Shown: positions 16,930-26,298, numbered from the stretch's first letter. The stretch: 64,000 bases of DNA from Streptomyces europaeiscabiei (GCF_036346855.1 NZ_CP107841.1:9614001-9678000); one strand, 5' to 3'. A program made the numbers and translations. Notes: generated by a model not told the origin, from the sequence alone.

Positions 16930-18419
16930 AGCTGGATCCACGTGGTCTTCAGCTCGGTGTACTTCTCGACGGCGTGGGCGGACTTGTCGCGGCCGTTGCC
17001 CGACTGCTTCATGCCGCCGAAGGGGACGGTCAGGTCGCCCTCCTCGTAGCAGTTGACCCAGACCGTCCCCGCTTTGAGCGCGCGGGAGACCTGGTGGGCG
17101 GTGGACAGGTCGGAGGTCCACAGGCCGGCGGCGAGACCGTACTCGGTGGCGTTGGCGAGCCGTACGGCCTCGTCGAGGTCGTCGAAGGTGAGGACGGACA
17201 GGACGGGGCCGAAGATCTCCTCGCGGGCCAGCCGCATGCCGGGGTCCACCCGGTCGAAGACGGTGGGCCGCAGATAGCTGCCGCCGGTGCCGGTCAGGGC
17301 GCGTTCGCCACCGGCCCGCAGTCGCGCGCCATCGGCGACGCCCGTGCCGATGTGGCCGAGGACGCGTTCGAGGTGGGCCTCGCGGACCAGCGCGCCCATC
17401 TCGGTGGCCGGGTCCAGCGGGTCACCGACGCGCAGTTCCCCGGCCCGGGCCACGATCGCGTCGGTGACGCGTTCGGCGACGGAGGAGTGCACCAGGAGCC
17501 GGGAGGGGGCGGTGCACATCTCGCCCTGGTTGAAGAAGATGCCCCAGGCGGCGGTGGCGGCGGCCTTCTCCAGGTCGGGGGCGTCGGGAAGGATGATGTT
17601 CGGCGACTTGCCGCCCAGCTCCAGCCAGACCCGCTTGAGGTTGGAGTCGGCGGCGTAGCGCAGGAAGTACCGGCCGACCGCCGTGGAGCCGGTGAAGGCC
17701 AGGACGTCCACATCGGGGTGCAGTCCGATGGCCCGCCCGGCGGTCGGCCCGTCACCGGTGACGACGTTGAGGACACCCGGCGGCAGTCCGGCCTCGGTGG
17801 CGATCCGGCCCAGCAGCAGGGCGGACAGCGGGGAGTTCTCCGAGGGCTTCAGGACGACCGTGCAACCGGCCGCCAGCGCCGGGGCCACCTTCCAGCTCGC
17901 CAGGGTCAGGGGGAAGTTCCACGGCACCACCGCGCCCACGACACCCGTCGGTTCGCGGGTGACCAGGGCGAGGGCGTCGGGGGCGGTGTGGGGCGACTCG
18001 TCGGTGAGCTTGTCGGCCAGCTGCCCGTACCAGCGGAAGGTGTTGATCGCGGCGCGCAGCTCGATGTCGTGCGCTTCCCTGAACGGCTTGCCCATCTCCA
18101 GGGTGATGGTCAGGGCGAGCTTCTCCCGCCACTCCTCCAGGAGTTCGGCGACGCGGAGCAGGATCCGGCCGCGGTCGGCGGGTGCCAGGCGGGGCCAGGG
18201 GCCGGAGTCGAAGGCGCGGCGGGCGGCGGCCACGGCCAGGTCGACCTCGGCGCTGCGCGCGTCGGCGACCTCGACGAGGACCTGACCGTCACGCGGTGAC
18301 ACGACGGCGAAGGAGGCGCCCCCGCCCGGCTCGTCCACCCCGTCGATGTGGTGCTGGTCGGGCAGATCCAGTTCCTTGGCGCGACGGAGCAGGTCGTCGT
18401 GGGCGAGGGCGGCGGGCAT
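16926..18419 (-). CDS. Aldehyde dehydrogenase (PuuC-like)
   Basis: This 497-residue NAD(P)-dependent aldehyde dehydrogenase has the catalytic Cys302 in N-Q-G-E-M-C-T-A-P and the general base Glu267 in W-L-E-L-G-G-K-S-P. The cofactor loop F-T-G-S-T-A-V-G is at ~242 and P-W-N-F-P-L at ~167. It resembles gamma-glutamyl-gamma-aminobutyraldehyde and related amine-derived aldehyde dehydrogenases. It sits between the permease (59 bases upstream) and the hydrolase (4-base overlap). I infer that it oxidises the aldehyde formed from a gamma-glutamylated amine; the substrate is not proven by sequence. Confidence 0.9.
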   Translation of the reverse strand: MPAALAHDDLLRRAKELDLPDQHHIDGVDEPGGGASFAVVSPRDGQVLVEVADARSAEVDLAVAAARRAFDSGPWPRLAPADRGRILLRVAELLEEWREKLALTITLEMGKPFREAHDIELRAAINTFRWYGQLADKLTDESPHTAPDALALVTREPTGVVGAVVPWNFPLTLASWKVAPALAAGCTVVLKPSENSPLSALLLGRIATEAGLPPGVLNVVTGDGPTAGRAIGLHPDVDVLAFTGSTAVGRYFLRYAADSNLKRVWLELGGKSPNIILPDAPDLEKAAATAAWGIFFNQGEMCTAPSRLLVHSSVAERVTDAIVARAGELRVGDPLDPATEMGALVREAHLERVLGHIGTGVADGARLRAGGERALTGTGGSYLRPTVFDRVDPGMRLAREEIFGPVLSVLTFDDLDEAVRLANATEYGLAAGLWTSDLSTAHQVSRALKAGTVWVNCYEEGDLTVPFGGMKQSGNGRDKSAHAVEKYTELKTTWIQL

Positions 18420-18478
18420 CAGCTCTCCTCATTCCTGTCTTTGTGAGGGTTCGGATCGGCGAAGGCGAGGAGCGGCGG

Positions 18479-19936
18479 TCAGTCGGTGACCGTCTGCCGC
18501 CCCCGGGTCACCCGGGCCACGACGAGACCCAGGACCAGCACCGCGGGGACGGTCAGCTGGAGCCACACGGCGGTGGCCCGGTCGCCGCCGATGAGCGTGG
18601 TGAAGTTCTCGATGATCAGCCAGATCGCCCAGGCGATGCCGAGCGCGCCCAGGACCGGTGCGATCAGCGTGTTCCAGGGCCGGGTGTCGGCTCGGGAGCG
18701 GCGGAAGAAGACGACCACGGAGACGGAGGTCAGGAAGTACAGGAGCATCATCGCCAGGACTGCCACCCCGCTGAACCAGGAGAAGAGCGTCAGCACGGGG
18801 TCCTTGCCGAGGAGCGCGAACGGGATCACCAAGGCCACCGCGATCACGGTCTGGACGAGGCCGGCCGCCCAGGGGGAGTGACGCCGGTTGAGCGTGGTCA
18901 GCCCGCGCGGCAGCAGACCCTCGCGGCCCAGGGAGAACAGGTAGCGGTTGGCGGAGTTGTGGAACGCCAGGATGCCCGCGAACAGCGAGGTGGCCAGCAG
19001 GACGGGCAGCACATCGCCGGTCCAGGCGCCGAACTCCGCCACGATGGGGGCGAAGACCCAGCCCGCGGCGTCGCCGCCCTCCAGGGCCTTGCCCGCTTCG
19101 GCCGTCGCCTGCGAAGCGCCGTGCGCGGAGACCAGCATCCACGAGGTGAAGGCGAAGAAGCCGGTGACCACCGCGACCGACAGATAGGTGGCGCGCGGGA
19201 CCGTCTTCCTCGGCTCCCGGGCCTCCTCGCCGTAGATGGCGGTCGCCTCGAAGCCGAACATCGACGCCACGGCGAACATCAGCGCCACACCGGGAGCGCC
19301 CTGGAGCGCCGCGTCCGGCGAGAAGCTGTCGGCGAGGCCGAGCCCCTCGGGGCCGCCGCCCTTGAAGAAGGTCACGAAGGCGAAGGCGATCAGGATGCTG
19401 AACTCCGCCAGGACGAACACGGCCAGCAGCTTGGCGCCCATCTCGATCCCGGCGGCGCCGAGGACCTGGACGACCACCATGGTGACCAGCGCCCACACCC
19501 ACCAGGCGATCGTCACGTCGGCATAGTGCTCGACGAGGCCGCTCACCGTCGCGCCGTAGAGGCCGTACATCGCGGCCTGGATGGCGCAGTAGGCGAAGAG
19601 CGCGACGCCGGCGCTGCCGGAGCCGGTCGAGCGGCCCAGGCCCTTGCCGATGTACGTGTAGAAGGCGCCGGCGTCCACGACGTGGCGGCCCATGGCGACG
19701 AAGCCGATGGAGAACAGCAGGATCACGACGCCGGCCGCGAGATACGCGGCGGGGACACCGGCCCCGTTGCCGATGACGACGGCGATGGGCACGGCTCCGG
19801 CGATGCCGGTCAGCGGGGCCTGGGCGGAGAGGACGAAGAACAGGATGCCCAGGACGCCGAGGGAATCGGGCTTGAGCCTGCCTTCCGTGGATGGATCTTG
19901 TGAGCTGTGCGGGGCGACCGCCGTCTGACTGTCCAC
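18479..19936 (-). CDS. APC-family amino acid/amine permease
   Basis: About 485 residues with roughly twelve hydrophobic segments form an APC-superfamily transporter. The first helix has L-S-A-Q-A-P-L-T-G-I-A-G, and G-F-E-A-T-A-I-Y-G-E-E-A is the conserved segment of helix 6. Relatives import amino acids, polyamines or ethanolamine. I place the start at GTG 19936 because AGGTGA lies 5 bases upstream; a longer frame to 19984 would need TTG and would run through the operator. The 18-bp palindrome at 19971-19988 sits 35 bases upstream. It is the first gene of a permease-dehydrogenase-hydrolase unit and probably imports the amine substrate. Confidence 0.9.
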   Translation of the reverse strand: MDSQTAVAPHSSQDPSTEGRLKPDSLGVLGILFFVLSAQAPLTGIAGAVPIAVVIGNGAGVPAAYLAAGVVILLFSIGFVAMGRHVVDAGAFYTYIGKGLGRSTGSGSAGVALFAYCAIQAAMYGLYGATVSGLVEHYADVTIAWWVWALVTMVVVQVLGAAGIEMGAKLLAVFVLAEFSILIAFAFVTFFKGGGPEGLGLADSFSPDAALQGAPGVALMFAVASMFGFEATAIYGEEAREPRKTVPRATYLSVAVVTGFFAFTSWMLVSAHGASQATAEAGKALEGGDAAGWVFAPIVAEFGAWTGDVLPVLLATSLFAGILAFHNSANRYLFSLGREGLLPRGLTTLNRRHSPWAAGLVQTVIAVALVIPFALLGKDPVLTLFSWFSGVAVLAMMLLYFLTSVSVVVFFRRSRADTRPWNTLIAPVLGALGIAWAIWLIIENFTTLIGGDRATAVWLQLTVPAVLVLGLVVARVTRGRQTVTD

Positions 19937-19970
19937 TCGGATCACCTGTCGGGGACGGGGAGGGATGGAT

Positions 19971-19988
19971 TCGTTTAGACCCAAACGA
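19971..19988. promoter_or_regulatory. Operator palindrome, site 1 (permease operon)
   Basis: TCGTTTAGACCCAAACGA has perfect 6-base arms (TCGTTT/AAACGA). The same 18-bp layout occurs at 26548-26565 and 26655-26672. A half-site CCGTTTGGC is at about 20015. It lies 35 bases ahead of the permease start. I infer binding by the TetR protein encoded at 20128. Confidence 0.75.
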
Positions 19989-20127
19989 GTTGCCTTATCG
20001 TGGGCCCGAACTATCCGTTTGGCAAGGGGTCACGTGAAGATTTTCGACGGGTTTTCCGGTCGTGCGCGGGGACGGCGAAAAGCCCCGGACGCCGCACGTC
20101 CGGGGCCGGAACCGCTGAGGTCAGCGG

Positions 20128-20787
20128 CTATGCGTGGGCTTCGCCGGTGTCCTCGGCGGTATGGGTTTCGTGGGCGTCGCCATTGGCGTCGAGCAGCCGC
20201 AGCAGGGAGCGCAGCTCCTCCAGGGCGGCGTCCGTGACGGCGGGCTCGCCGAGGACGAGCTGATGCAGGACCAGGCCGTCGAGCGCGGCGAAGACCAGCC
20301 GCGTCAGCGCCTTGTCCGCGCCGGCCGGCAGCATCCGGCCCAGCTCGCGCTGCGCGGCGTCGAAGTACTCGTCGTACAGCTCACGGATCTGCGGCAGCAG
20401 CTCCGGCCGGCGCCGGGATTCGAGCAGCAGCTCGTACTGGAACGCCTGGGTGTCCGGGTCGGCCGTGACCATCTCGGACAGCCCGGTGGAGAAGTCCGCG
20501 ACCTTGCCGGTGCCCGGTTCCAGGTCGCTGGTGTTGAGCGAGGTGCGGATGGTGTGGGCGAGGGCCTCCTCGATCAGGGCGTCACGCGACCCGAAGTGGT
20601 GCACGACGAGCCCGTGGGTGACCCCCGCCTCCTCCGCGACGGCCCGATAGGTGAGCCTGCGCAACCCGCCCCGCGCCACCACGTGCACGGCGGCGTTCAG
20701 CAGAGCCTCGCGGCCCTCGCCGTAGTGGAGACGCTTGCGTGGCCGTCGACTCTTCGGGGGGTCGGCGGCGTCGGCGGAGTCGGTCAT
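20128..20787 (-). CDS. TetR-family regulator of the amine/ring-cleavage island
   Basis: This 219-residue protein has a TetR DNA-binding head at residues ~25-75: A-L-L-N-A-A-V-H-V-V-A-R-G-G, then Y-R-A-V-A-E-E-A-G-V-T and V-V-H-H-F-G-S-R-D-A-L. A helical ligand domain follows. It is the last gene of the minus-strand run that starts with ferredoxin, 59 bases after the fumarylacetoacetate-hydrolase-like gene. Three copies of one palindrome stand at the three promoters of the island, one of them its own. I infer autoregulation and control of all three units; the ligand is unknown. Confidence 0.88.
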   Translation of the reverse strand: MTDSADAADPPKSRRPRKRLHYGEGREALLNAAVHVVARGGLRRLTYRAVAEEAGVTHGLVVHHFGSRDALIEEALAHTIRTSLNTSDLEPGTGKVADFSTGLSEMVTADPDTQAFQYELLLESRRRPELLPQIRELYDEYFDAAQRELGRMLPAGADKALTRLVFAALDGLVLHQLVLGEPAVTDAALEELRSLLRLLDANGDAHETHTAEDTGEAHA

Positions 20788-20846
20788 GCGCGTGACCCTA
20801 CCCGGCTGCCTCCCGCCCGCCGCCTGCCCGTCACCGCGCCCGGACG

Positions 20847-21692
20847 TCACCGCCGGGGCGGGCGGACGCCACGGAACTCCCAGTCGCCGCCGAGCGCCGT
20901 GGAGAGGACCTCCTCGGACTCGGTGGGCTGTGCGCCGACGTCGGTGCGTACCGGGGTGGGACCGGTGACGATGTGGTTGGTGAGCCGGCCGAGACCCTCC
21001 ACCTCCACCTCGACGATGTCGCCGGGCCGTACGGGCCGGGAGTTGGCCGGGGTGCCGGAGAGCAGGACGTCCCCCGGGTACAGGGTGATGGTGCGGGCGA
21101 TGTCGGCGACGAGGTAGTGCATGTCCCACTTCATCTCGTCCGTCGAACCGTCCTGGACGACCTCTCCGTTGACGTACGTCCGCAGCCGCTTGCCGTGGAA
21201 GTCCCAGTCGGTGACGAGCCCCGGGCCGAGCGGGCAGAGGGTGTCGGAGCCCTTCACCCGCAGCATCGAACCGGCGTCGGTGTCACGGAAGTCGTGCAGA
21301 CCGTAGTCGTTGGCGACGGTGTAGCCGGCGATGTACTCGCCCGCGTCCTGCGGCGCGATGTTCCGCGCGGTCCTCCCGATGACGATGGCGACCTCGCCCT
21401 CGTAGTTGAGCCACTTGCAGCCGTCGGGGCGGACGACGGCGCCCTTGTGGCTGTTGAGGGAGGAGGTCGGCTTGTGGAAGTAGGTGGGCGTCTCGGGGAG
21501 TCCGATCCGGAACTCGTCGACGCGGCTGCGGTGGTTGAGGTGGACGGCGATCACCTTCGACGGCACGACCGGGGGGAGGTGCTGGGCCTCCTCGATCTTG
21601 ACGCGGCGGCCGTCCCCGGCGATCAGTTCGTCGCCGTCGACGGTGACCTGGACGGTGGCCCCGTCGAGGAGGATGCGGCGGTACTCGGGCAT
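20847..21692 (-). CDS. Fumarylacetoacetate-hydrolase-family protein (HpcE-like)
   Basis: The 281-residue protein has the FAH fold: the metal-binding Glu pair in N-Y-E-G-E-V-A-I-V-I-G and the Asp in A-N-D-Y-G-L-H-D-F-R-D. The C-terminal L-Y-P-G-D-V-L-L-S-G-T-P motif is also present. Relatives are the isomerase/decarboxylase of homoprotocatechuate degradation (HpcE/HpaG) and fumarylpyruvate or acylpyruvate hydrolases. GGAG lies 5 bases before the ATG. It follows the ring-cleavage dioxygenase by 18 bases, so it should act on a ring-cleavage product. It has one FAH domain, whereas some HpaG proteins have two. Confidence 0.88.
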   Translation of the reverse strand: MPEYRRILLDGATVQVTVDGDELIAGDGRRVKIEEAQHLPPVVPSKVIAVHLNHRSRVDEFRIGLPETPTYFHKPTSSLNSHKGAVVRPDGCKWLNYEGEVAIVIGRTARNIAPQDAGEYIAGYTVANDYGLHDFRDTDAGSMLRVKGSDTLCPLGPGLVTDWDFHGKRLRTYVNGEVVQDGSTDEMKWDMHYLVADIARTITLYPGDVLLSGTPANSRPVRPGDIVEVEVEGLGRLTNHIVTGPTPVRTDVGAQPTESEEVLSTALGGDWEFRGVRPPRR

Positions 21693-21710
21693 GAGGGCTC
21701 CTGGATACGG

Positions 21711-22655
21711 CTAGCTGCGGGTGTGTGGGTTGCTCGGGGCGACGGCCGCGGATGTGCCGGCCCGGTCGTCGCCGCTCCAGCCGTCGGTGGGGCGGTCGAA
21801 CCAGAGGTGGACCTGTCCGGTGCCGATGGAGTTCTCGTACTCCCCGTACTGGCGGGCCGGGGCGACACAGGCCTGCTCGCCCAGCGCGCCCGCCATCATC
21901 AGGTAGTGGAAGAACCTGGCCTCGGGCTTGTACTTCCAGAACTCGTCCATGGTGTCGAGGACCTTGTCGTGCCGGCCCTCCTTGAACCAGGCGATCCGCT
22001 CGTTGTCGGCCGCGCGCGCCTCGGGCGTGAAGATGTGCGCCGGGTCGCTGGCCTCGTGGTCGCGCAGCTCGCGCAGCGGCCAGAAGGTGTGGGAGAGGGC
22101 GCCGGACGCGATGATCAGGACCCGTCGCCCGGGGGTGGCGGCGATGCCGTCGGCGAGCGCCCGCCCCAGCCGCAGATGGTCCTCCATGTCGCCGGTCTGA
22201 CAGACACCGATGGTCACCCACCGCTTGTCGGGCAGACCCTCGCCGAGGAACTTCCACAGGTTGATCGTGGCGTAGTAGATCGGCAGGTACTCGTCCTCGA
22301 TCGCGGTGATCCAGGTGTCGTGCCGGTCCGCGAACCTCTCGATGTTCCGGGCGAGTTCGGGGTCGCCGGGAAAGTCGTACGGCATCCGGCACATTCCGCG
22401 CGGCAGCTCCTCGGAGGTGAAGAGACCGGCGCGGCGCTGCTGCGCGGTGACCACGAACTCGACGGTCGTCGCCCAGTGCGAGTCGAGGACGACGACGGTG
22501 TCGTAGTCGTCGCGGGCGAAGACGTCCTCGCGGAGCTGCTGCAGGCCGGTGACGAGGGTGATCTCCTTGCCCCCGTTGAGCTCCAGGCGGTCCGCCTCGG
22601 GCAGGACGATGGTGGGGACGTGGGCGAGAAGTCCCGCCCCGACGATCTCACCCAT
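21711..22655 (-). CDS. hpcB: LigB-type extradiol dioxygenase (3,4-dihydroxyphenylacetate 2,3-dioxygenase-like)
   Basis: This 314-residue class III extradiol dioxygenase would open a catechol ring with O2, most likely that of homoprotocatechuate. The start G-L-L-A-H-V-P-T-I-V carries the first metal His and V-V-L-D-S-H-W the second; I-A-S-G-A-L-S-H-T-F-W is also conserved. The ATG at 22655 overlaps the stop of the semialdehyde dehydrogenase by 8 bases, so they are translated together. The pairing of dioxygenase, semialdehyde dehydrogenase and FAH protein is the mark of the homoprotocatechuate meta pathway. The true catechol could differ. Confidence 0.87.
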   Translation of the reverse strand: MGEIVGAGLLAHVPTIVLPEADRLELNGGKEITLVTGLQQLREDVFARDDYDTVVVLDSHWATTVEFVVTAQQRRAGLFTSEELPRGMCRMPYDFPGDPELARNIERFADRHDTWITAIEDEYLPIYYATINLWKFLGEGLPDKRWVTIGVCQTGDMEDHLRLGRALADGIAATPGRRVLIIASGALSHTFWPLRELRDHEASDPAHIFTPEARAADNERIAWFKEGRHDKVLDTMDEFWKYKPEARFFHYLMMAGALGEQACVAPARQYGEYENSIGTGQVHLWFDRPTDGWSGDDRAGTSAAVAPSNPHTRS

Positions 22656-24108
22656 GGTTGTTCCATCCGTTCGGCGCGGTCACGGTGTTCTTCACGTCGC
22701 AGTAGAAGTCGAAGCTCCAGGTGCCGCCCTCCCGGCCGACCCCGGAGTGACGGGAGCCGCCGAAGGGGGCCCGCAGGTCGCGGACGAAGAAACAGTTCAC
22801 CCACACCGTGCCCGCGACCAGTCGCTCGGTCACTCGCGCGGCGCGCTCGGTGTCACCGGTGGCGAGGGTGGCTGCCAGCCCGAAGCGGGTGTCGTTGGCG
22901 AGCCGGACCGCCTCGTCCTCGTCGGTGAAGGTCTGCAGGGTCAGGACCGGCCCGAAGACCTCCTCCTGCACGATCTCCGAGTCCTGGGCGACATCGGTGA
23001 GCAGGGTGGGTGCGTAGTACTGCTCGCCCTCGCGGTGCCCGCCGATGACCACACGGGCCCCGTCGGCCACGGCCCGCCGCACGAACCCGTCGATCTTCTC
23101 CAGCTGCCGGGGGTGGATGGTGGGCCCGATGTCGGTGGCCTCGTCGCGCGGGTCACCCTGCTTCAGCGCAGACGCCTTCTCGACGAACCGCCGGGTGAAC
23201 TCCTCCGCGACCGACTCCTCCACGAGGAAACGTGTCGCGGCCAGGCACACCTGCCCGGCGTTGTCGTACTGCTCCACCGCGAGGTCCACGGCCAGGTCCA
23301 GATCGGCGTCCGCGAACACCAACAGCGGTGACTTGCCGCCGAGTTCGAGGCTCAGTGGGGTGAGGTTGGGCGCTGCCGACCCGGCGATCCGCCTGGCCGT
23401 CGGCACCGATCCCGTGAAGCTGATCCGGCGCACGTCCGGGTGCGAGGTGAGCGCGTCACCGATCTCCGATCCGTACCCCTGGACGACATTGAGCACCCCG
23501 GCGGGCAGCCCCGCCTCGGCGGCGATGTCCGCCAGCAGCGACGCGGTCAGCGGAGTCCACTCGGCGGGCTTCAGAATCACCGTGTTGCCGGCGGCGAGGG
23601 CCGGGGCGACCTTCCAGGTGGCCAGCATCAGCGGCGCGTTCCACGGTGTGATCAGCACGGACGGTCCCGCCGGGTCCCAGCTCACCCGGTTGGTGTGCCC
23701 GCGCGTCTCGAAGTCCTCGTGCTCCAGCGTCAGCAGCCAGTCCGCGAAGAACCGGAAGTTGTGCGCCACCCGAGGCATCACACCCCGCCGGTGCGACCGC
23801 AGCAGCGCCCCGTTGTCGTTCGTCTCGACGACGGCCAGCTCTTCGAGTCGCTTCTCGACCCCGTCGGCGATGGCGTGCAGGACGCGGGCGCGTTCGGCGC
23901 GGGGGGTGGCGGCCCAGCCGGGAAAGGCCTCACGGGCGGCGACGACAGCGGCCTCGACCTCACCGGGACCGCCGCGGGCGATCTCGCCCAGGACGCGACC
24001 GTCGATGGGGGAGACATCGGTGAAGGTCTCGGCGGAGGCGATCCGTCGGCCACCGATCCAGTGCCGGGTGTCGACGGAGACACCCGCGACGACGATTTTG
24101 TCAGACAT
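22648..24108 (-). CDS. hpcC: 5-carboxymethyl-2-hydroxymuconate semialdehyde dehydrogenase-like
   Basis: This 486-residue aldehyde dehydrogenase has the catalytic Cys in D-N-A-G-Q-V-C-L-A-A-T, the Glu in S-L-E-L-G-G-K-S-P, and F-T-G-S-V-P-T-A as cofactor loop. In the homoprotocatechuate pathway this enzyme oxidises the ring-cleavage semialdehyde to the diacid. AAGGAA stands 9 bases before the ATG. It precedes and overlaps the dioxygenase gene, which supports the substrate call. A betaine- or HMS-dehydrogenase-like activity would look similar. Confidence 0.87.
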   Translation of the reverse strand: MSDKIVVAGVSVDTRHWIGGRRIASAETFTDVSPIDGRVLGEIARGGPGEVEAAVVAAREAFPGWAATPRAERARVLHAIADGVEKRLEELAVVETNDNGALLRSHRRGVMPRVAHNFRFFADWLLTLEHEDFETRGHTNRVSWDPAGPSVLITPWNAPLMLATWKVAPALAAGNTVILKPAEWTPLTASLLADIAAEAGLPAGVLNVVQGYGSEIGDALTSHPDVRRISFTGSVPTARRIAGSAAPNLTPLSLELGGKSPLLVFADADLDLAVDLAVEQYDNAGQVCLAATRFLVEESVAEEFTRRFVEKASALKQGDPRDEATDIGPTIHPRQLEKIDGFVRRAVADGARVVIGGHREGEQYYAPTLLTDVAQDSEIVQEEVFGPVLTLQTFTDEDEAVRLANDTRFGLAATLATGDTERAARVTERLVAGTVWVNCFFVRDLRAPFGGSRHSGVGREGGTWSFDFYCDVKNTVTAPNGWNNHG

Positions 24109-24233
24109 GAAAGGGGATTCCTTCTCGGGATAGGGACGGACCCACTGACCTGGGGGGCGCGGGGCTGTATCGATGTGCGGCTCCGCCGGGTGGGCGCGAT
24201 CGGCCCACGACGACCCGCACTTCGACGACGGCC

Positions 24234-25046
24234 CTACTCGGCACTCGCTCCCGACAACCCGGACTCCAACAACCGCCCGCCGTCCCAGACGACCCCCACC
24301 TGCCGGTAGTACGCGGCGATCGGCTCACGGATCTCCAAGCGGGCCAACTCCTCGGTCGGCGCCTCGAACAGCTCCAACTCCGCGTCACCGACCCACGGCT
24401 GCCCACCCTCGAAGTCGGCCGCCCCGGTCTCGATCAGCTCGTCGAGCGCCAGCCCCTTCCCCTTCTCGATCGACGGCAGCCACCGGTGATGAGCCATGGG
24501 ATGCGCGTTCACGAACCCGTTCGTCTCCGCCGGCTCCCGCAGCGTCACCACCGTCTGCGCGAGCCGACGGTCCGCGGCCGCCAGCGTCGCCCCGAACCGT
24601 GCCCCCGCCTCGATCCGCGGAGCGGGCCCGAGGGGATGCGGCCGCGTCTGGTGGATGGACCCGAGCTTCTTCGGATAGCCCTGGTGCAGCCCGCGGGCGA
24701 TCGCGAAGTCCTTGTCGACCCAGATGTAGACGCACCGCGAGTACGTCCGTCCCCGGTACTGGCAGCGGACGACCGCGAAGGCCTCCTTGTACTGGGACAG
24801 GACGGGGTCGAGCAGTTCCGCCCCCGACGCCGAGCAGGACTGCCAGTCGGCCCAGATCAGTGCGACCGCGCCGGGGTCCTCGTCGGCCAACTCCAGCGGC
24901 TGCGGCAGCAGTTCACGTACCCGCGCGGGATCCGTGCGGTACTCGACGGTGAGCAGGTCGCCCGAGTAGCGCCAGGGCGGGGAGGGGATGAGCGACGAGC
25001 CGCCGCTCGCCGTCTTGGGATGGAAGTATCCACGGACACTGGTCAT
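24234..25046 (-). CDS. Acetoacetate-decarboxylase-family protein
   Basis: The 270-residue protein resembles the acetoacetate decarboxylase superfamily. It has P-P-W-R-Y-S-G-D-L-L-T-V-E-Y near residue 22, the Y-K-E-A-F-A-V-V-R-C segment, and the Y-P-K-K-L-G-S-I motif where the Schiff-base Lys lies in true decarboxylases. Such proteins decarboxylate, hydrolyse or condense 2-keto compounds. It starts 14 bases after the ferredoxin reductase stop and precedes the semialdehyde dehydrogenase by 125 bases. I infer a role on a ring-cleavage product; it is not a standard part of the homoprotocatechuate pathway. Confidence 0.8.
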   Translation of the reverse strand: MTSVRGYFHPKTASGGSSLIPSPPWRYSGDLLTVEYRTDPARVRELLPQPLELADEDPGAVALIWADWQSCSASGAELLDPVLSQYKEAFAVVRCQYRGRTYSRCVYIWVDKDFAIARGLHQGYPKKLGSIHQTRPHPLGPAPRIEAGARFGATLAAADRRLAQTVVTLREPAETNGFVNAHPMAHHRWLPSIEKGKGLALDELIETGAADFEGGQPWVGDAELELFEAPTEELARLEIREPIAAYYRQVGVVWDGGRLLESGLSGASAE

Positions 25047-25060
25047 GGTCAGGAGGGTCC

Positions 25061-26293
25061 TTACGCGGTGAGGGCGGGCTGCTTGAGCAGTTCGGCGCGG
25101 TAGCGGGCGGCGGCGGACACGGTGGCGGGGCCGCCGAGCGCGACGACGCCGACCAGCCGGCCGTCGTGGTGGTAGCCGACCAGGACGTCCGCGGCCGGGT
25201 CGCCGTCCAGGACCCGTACGTCGTCCCTGCCGAGGACCGGCGCGCCGAAGGACTGCAGCCGGAAGTCGTGCTGGTCGCTCCAGAAGGTGGGCAGCGGCCC
25301 GAAGGGGGCCGGCCGCGCGTCCGCGCCGGTGAGACGGCCGACGAGGACCTTCGCCGCGTGCTTGGCGGTGTCCGTGGGAATGGACCAGTGCTCGACGCGG
25401 CGGGGTACGCCGTCGTAGCGGGCGTTGGGGAAGCGGGCGACGTCGCCGACGGCCACGACCTCGGGCCGCCCGCCGACCCGCAGCTGCTCGCAGGTGAGCA
25501 CGCCGTCGGACAGATCGAGGCCGTTGCCCTCCAGCCATTCGACGTTGGCGACCGAGCCCACCGACTCCACCACCACGTCGGCGGGCAGTACGGTCCCGTC
25601 GCCGAGCACCACACCCGTGACCCGGTCCTCGCCCTCGAACCCGGCGACGCCCGTGCCGAGCGCGAACCGCACCCCGCGCTCCTCGTGCCGCCGGAGCAGC
25701 GCGCGCCCGAGCAGCTCACCGAGCGGGCCGACCATGGGCAGCGGCAGCGGATCGACCACGGTCACCTCGGCGACACCGAGGCCCACGGCAGTGGCGGCGA
25801 CCTCGCAGCCGATGAACCCGGCGCCGATCACGACCACCCGGACACCGGGCCGGGTCAGCTCGTCCCGCAGACCCTGGGCGTCGGCCAGCGTACGGACCGT
25901 GTGGCGGCCGGCGAGCGGGCCGGAGCAGCCGAGCCGACGGGGCCGCATACCGGTGGCGACGACCAGACCGTCGTACGACAGCGTCGAGCCGTCGTCCAGC
26001 TCGACGGTCCGCTCGGCCAGGCGCGCGGCGACGACCTTCGTGCCGAGCCGCCACTGAACGTCGGCCACGCTCGCGCGGGGACGGAAGGCCAGCGACTCGA
26101 AGGGTGCCTTCCCGGCCAGCACCTCCTTGGACAGCGGGGGCCGGTTGTAGGGCATGTGGGGCTCGTCGCCGACGACGGTGACGGCCCCGGTCCATCCAGC
26201 CGCCCGCAGCTGCTCGGCGGCGCGCAGACCGGCCATGGAGGCCCCCGCGACGACCACGCGGCCCGCCCCTGTCTCTGTCCCGGTTCCTGGCAT
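25061..26293 (-). CDS. Ferredoxin reductase (FAD, NAD(P)H)
   Basis: This 410-residue flavoprotein carries electrons from NAD(P)H to the ferredoxin encoded 5 bases upstream. The FAD-binding motif is V-V-V-A-G-A-S-M-A-G-L near residue 12, the NAD-binding motif V-V-V-I-G-A-G-F-I-G-C at ~150, and the second FAD motif V-V-A-V-G-D-V-A-R-F at ~272. It is of the rubredoxin/putidaredoxin reductase type that serves P450s. With the ferredoxin and the divergent P450 it makes a three-part monooxygenase system. Confidence 0.93.
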   Translation of the reverse strand: MPGTGTETGAGRVVVAGASMAGLRAAEQLRAAGWTGAVTVVGDEPHMPYNRPPLSKEVLAGKAPFESLAFRPRASVADVQWRLGTKVVAARLAERTVELDDGSTLSYDGLVVATGMRPRRLGCSGPLAGRHTVRTLADAQGLRDELTRPGVRVVVIGAGFIGCEVAATAVGLGVAEVTVVDPLPLPMVGPLGELLGRALLRRHEERGVRFALGTGVAGFEGEDRVTGVVLGDGTVLPADVVVESVGSVANVEWLEGNGLDLSDGVLTCEQLRVGGRPEVVAVGDVARFPNARYDGVPRRVEHWSIPTDTAKHAAKVLVGRLTGADARPAPFGPLPTFWSDQHDFRLQSFGAPVLGRDDVRVLDGDPAADVLVGYHHDGRLVGVVALGGPATVSAAARYRAELLKQPALTA

Positions 26294-26298
26294 GGGGC

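Noticed and set aside
19937..19984. Longer permease starting at TTG 19984
   Set aside because: It would translate through the operator palindrome, while AGGTGA sits five bases before GTG 19936.
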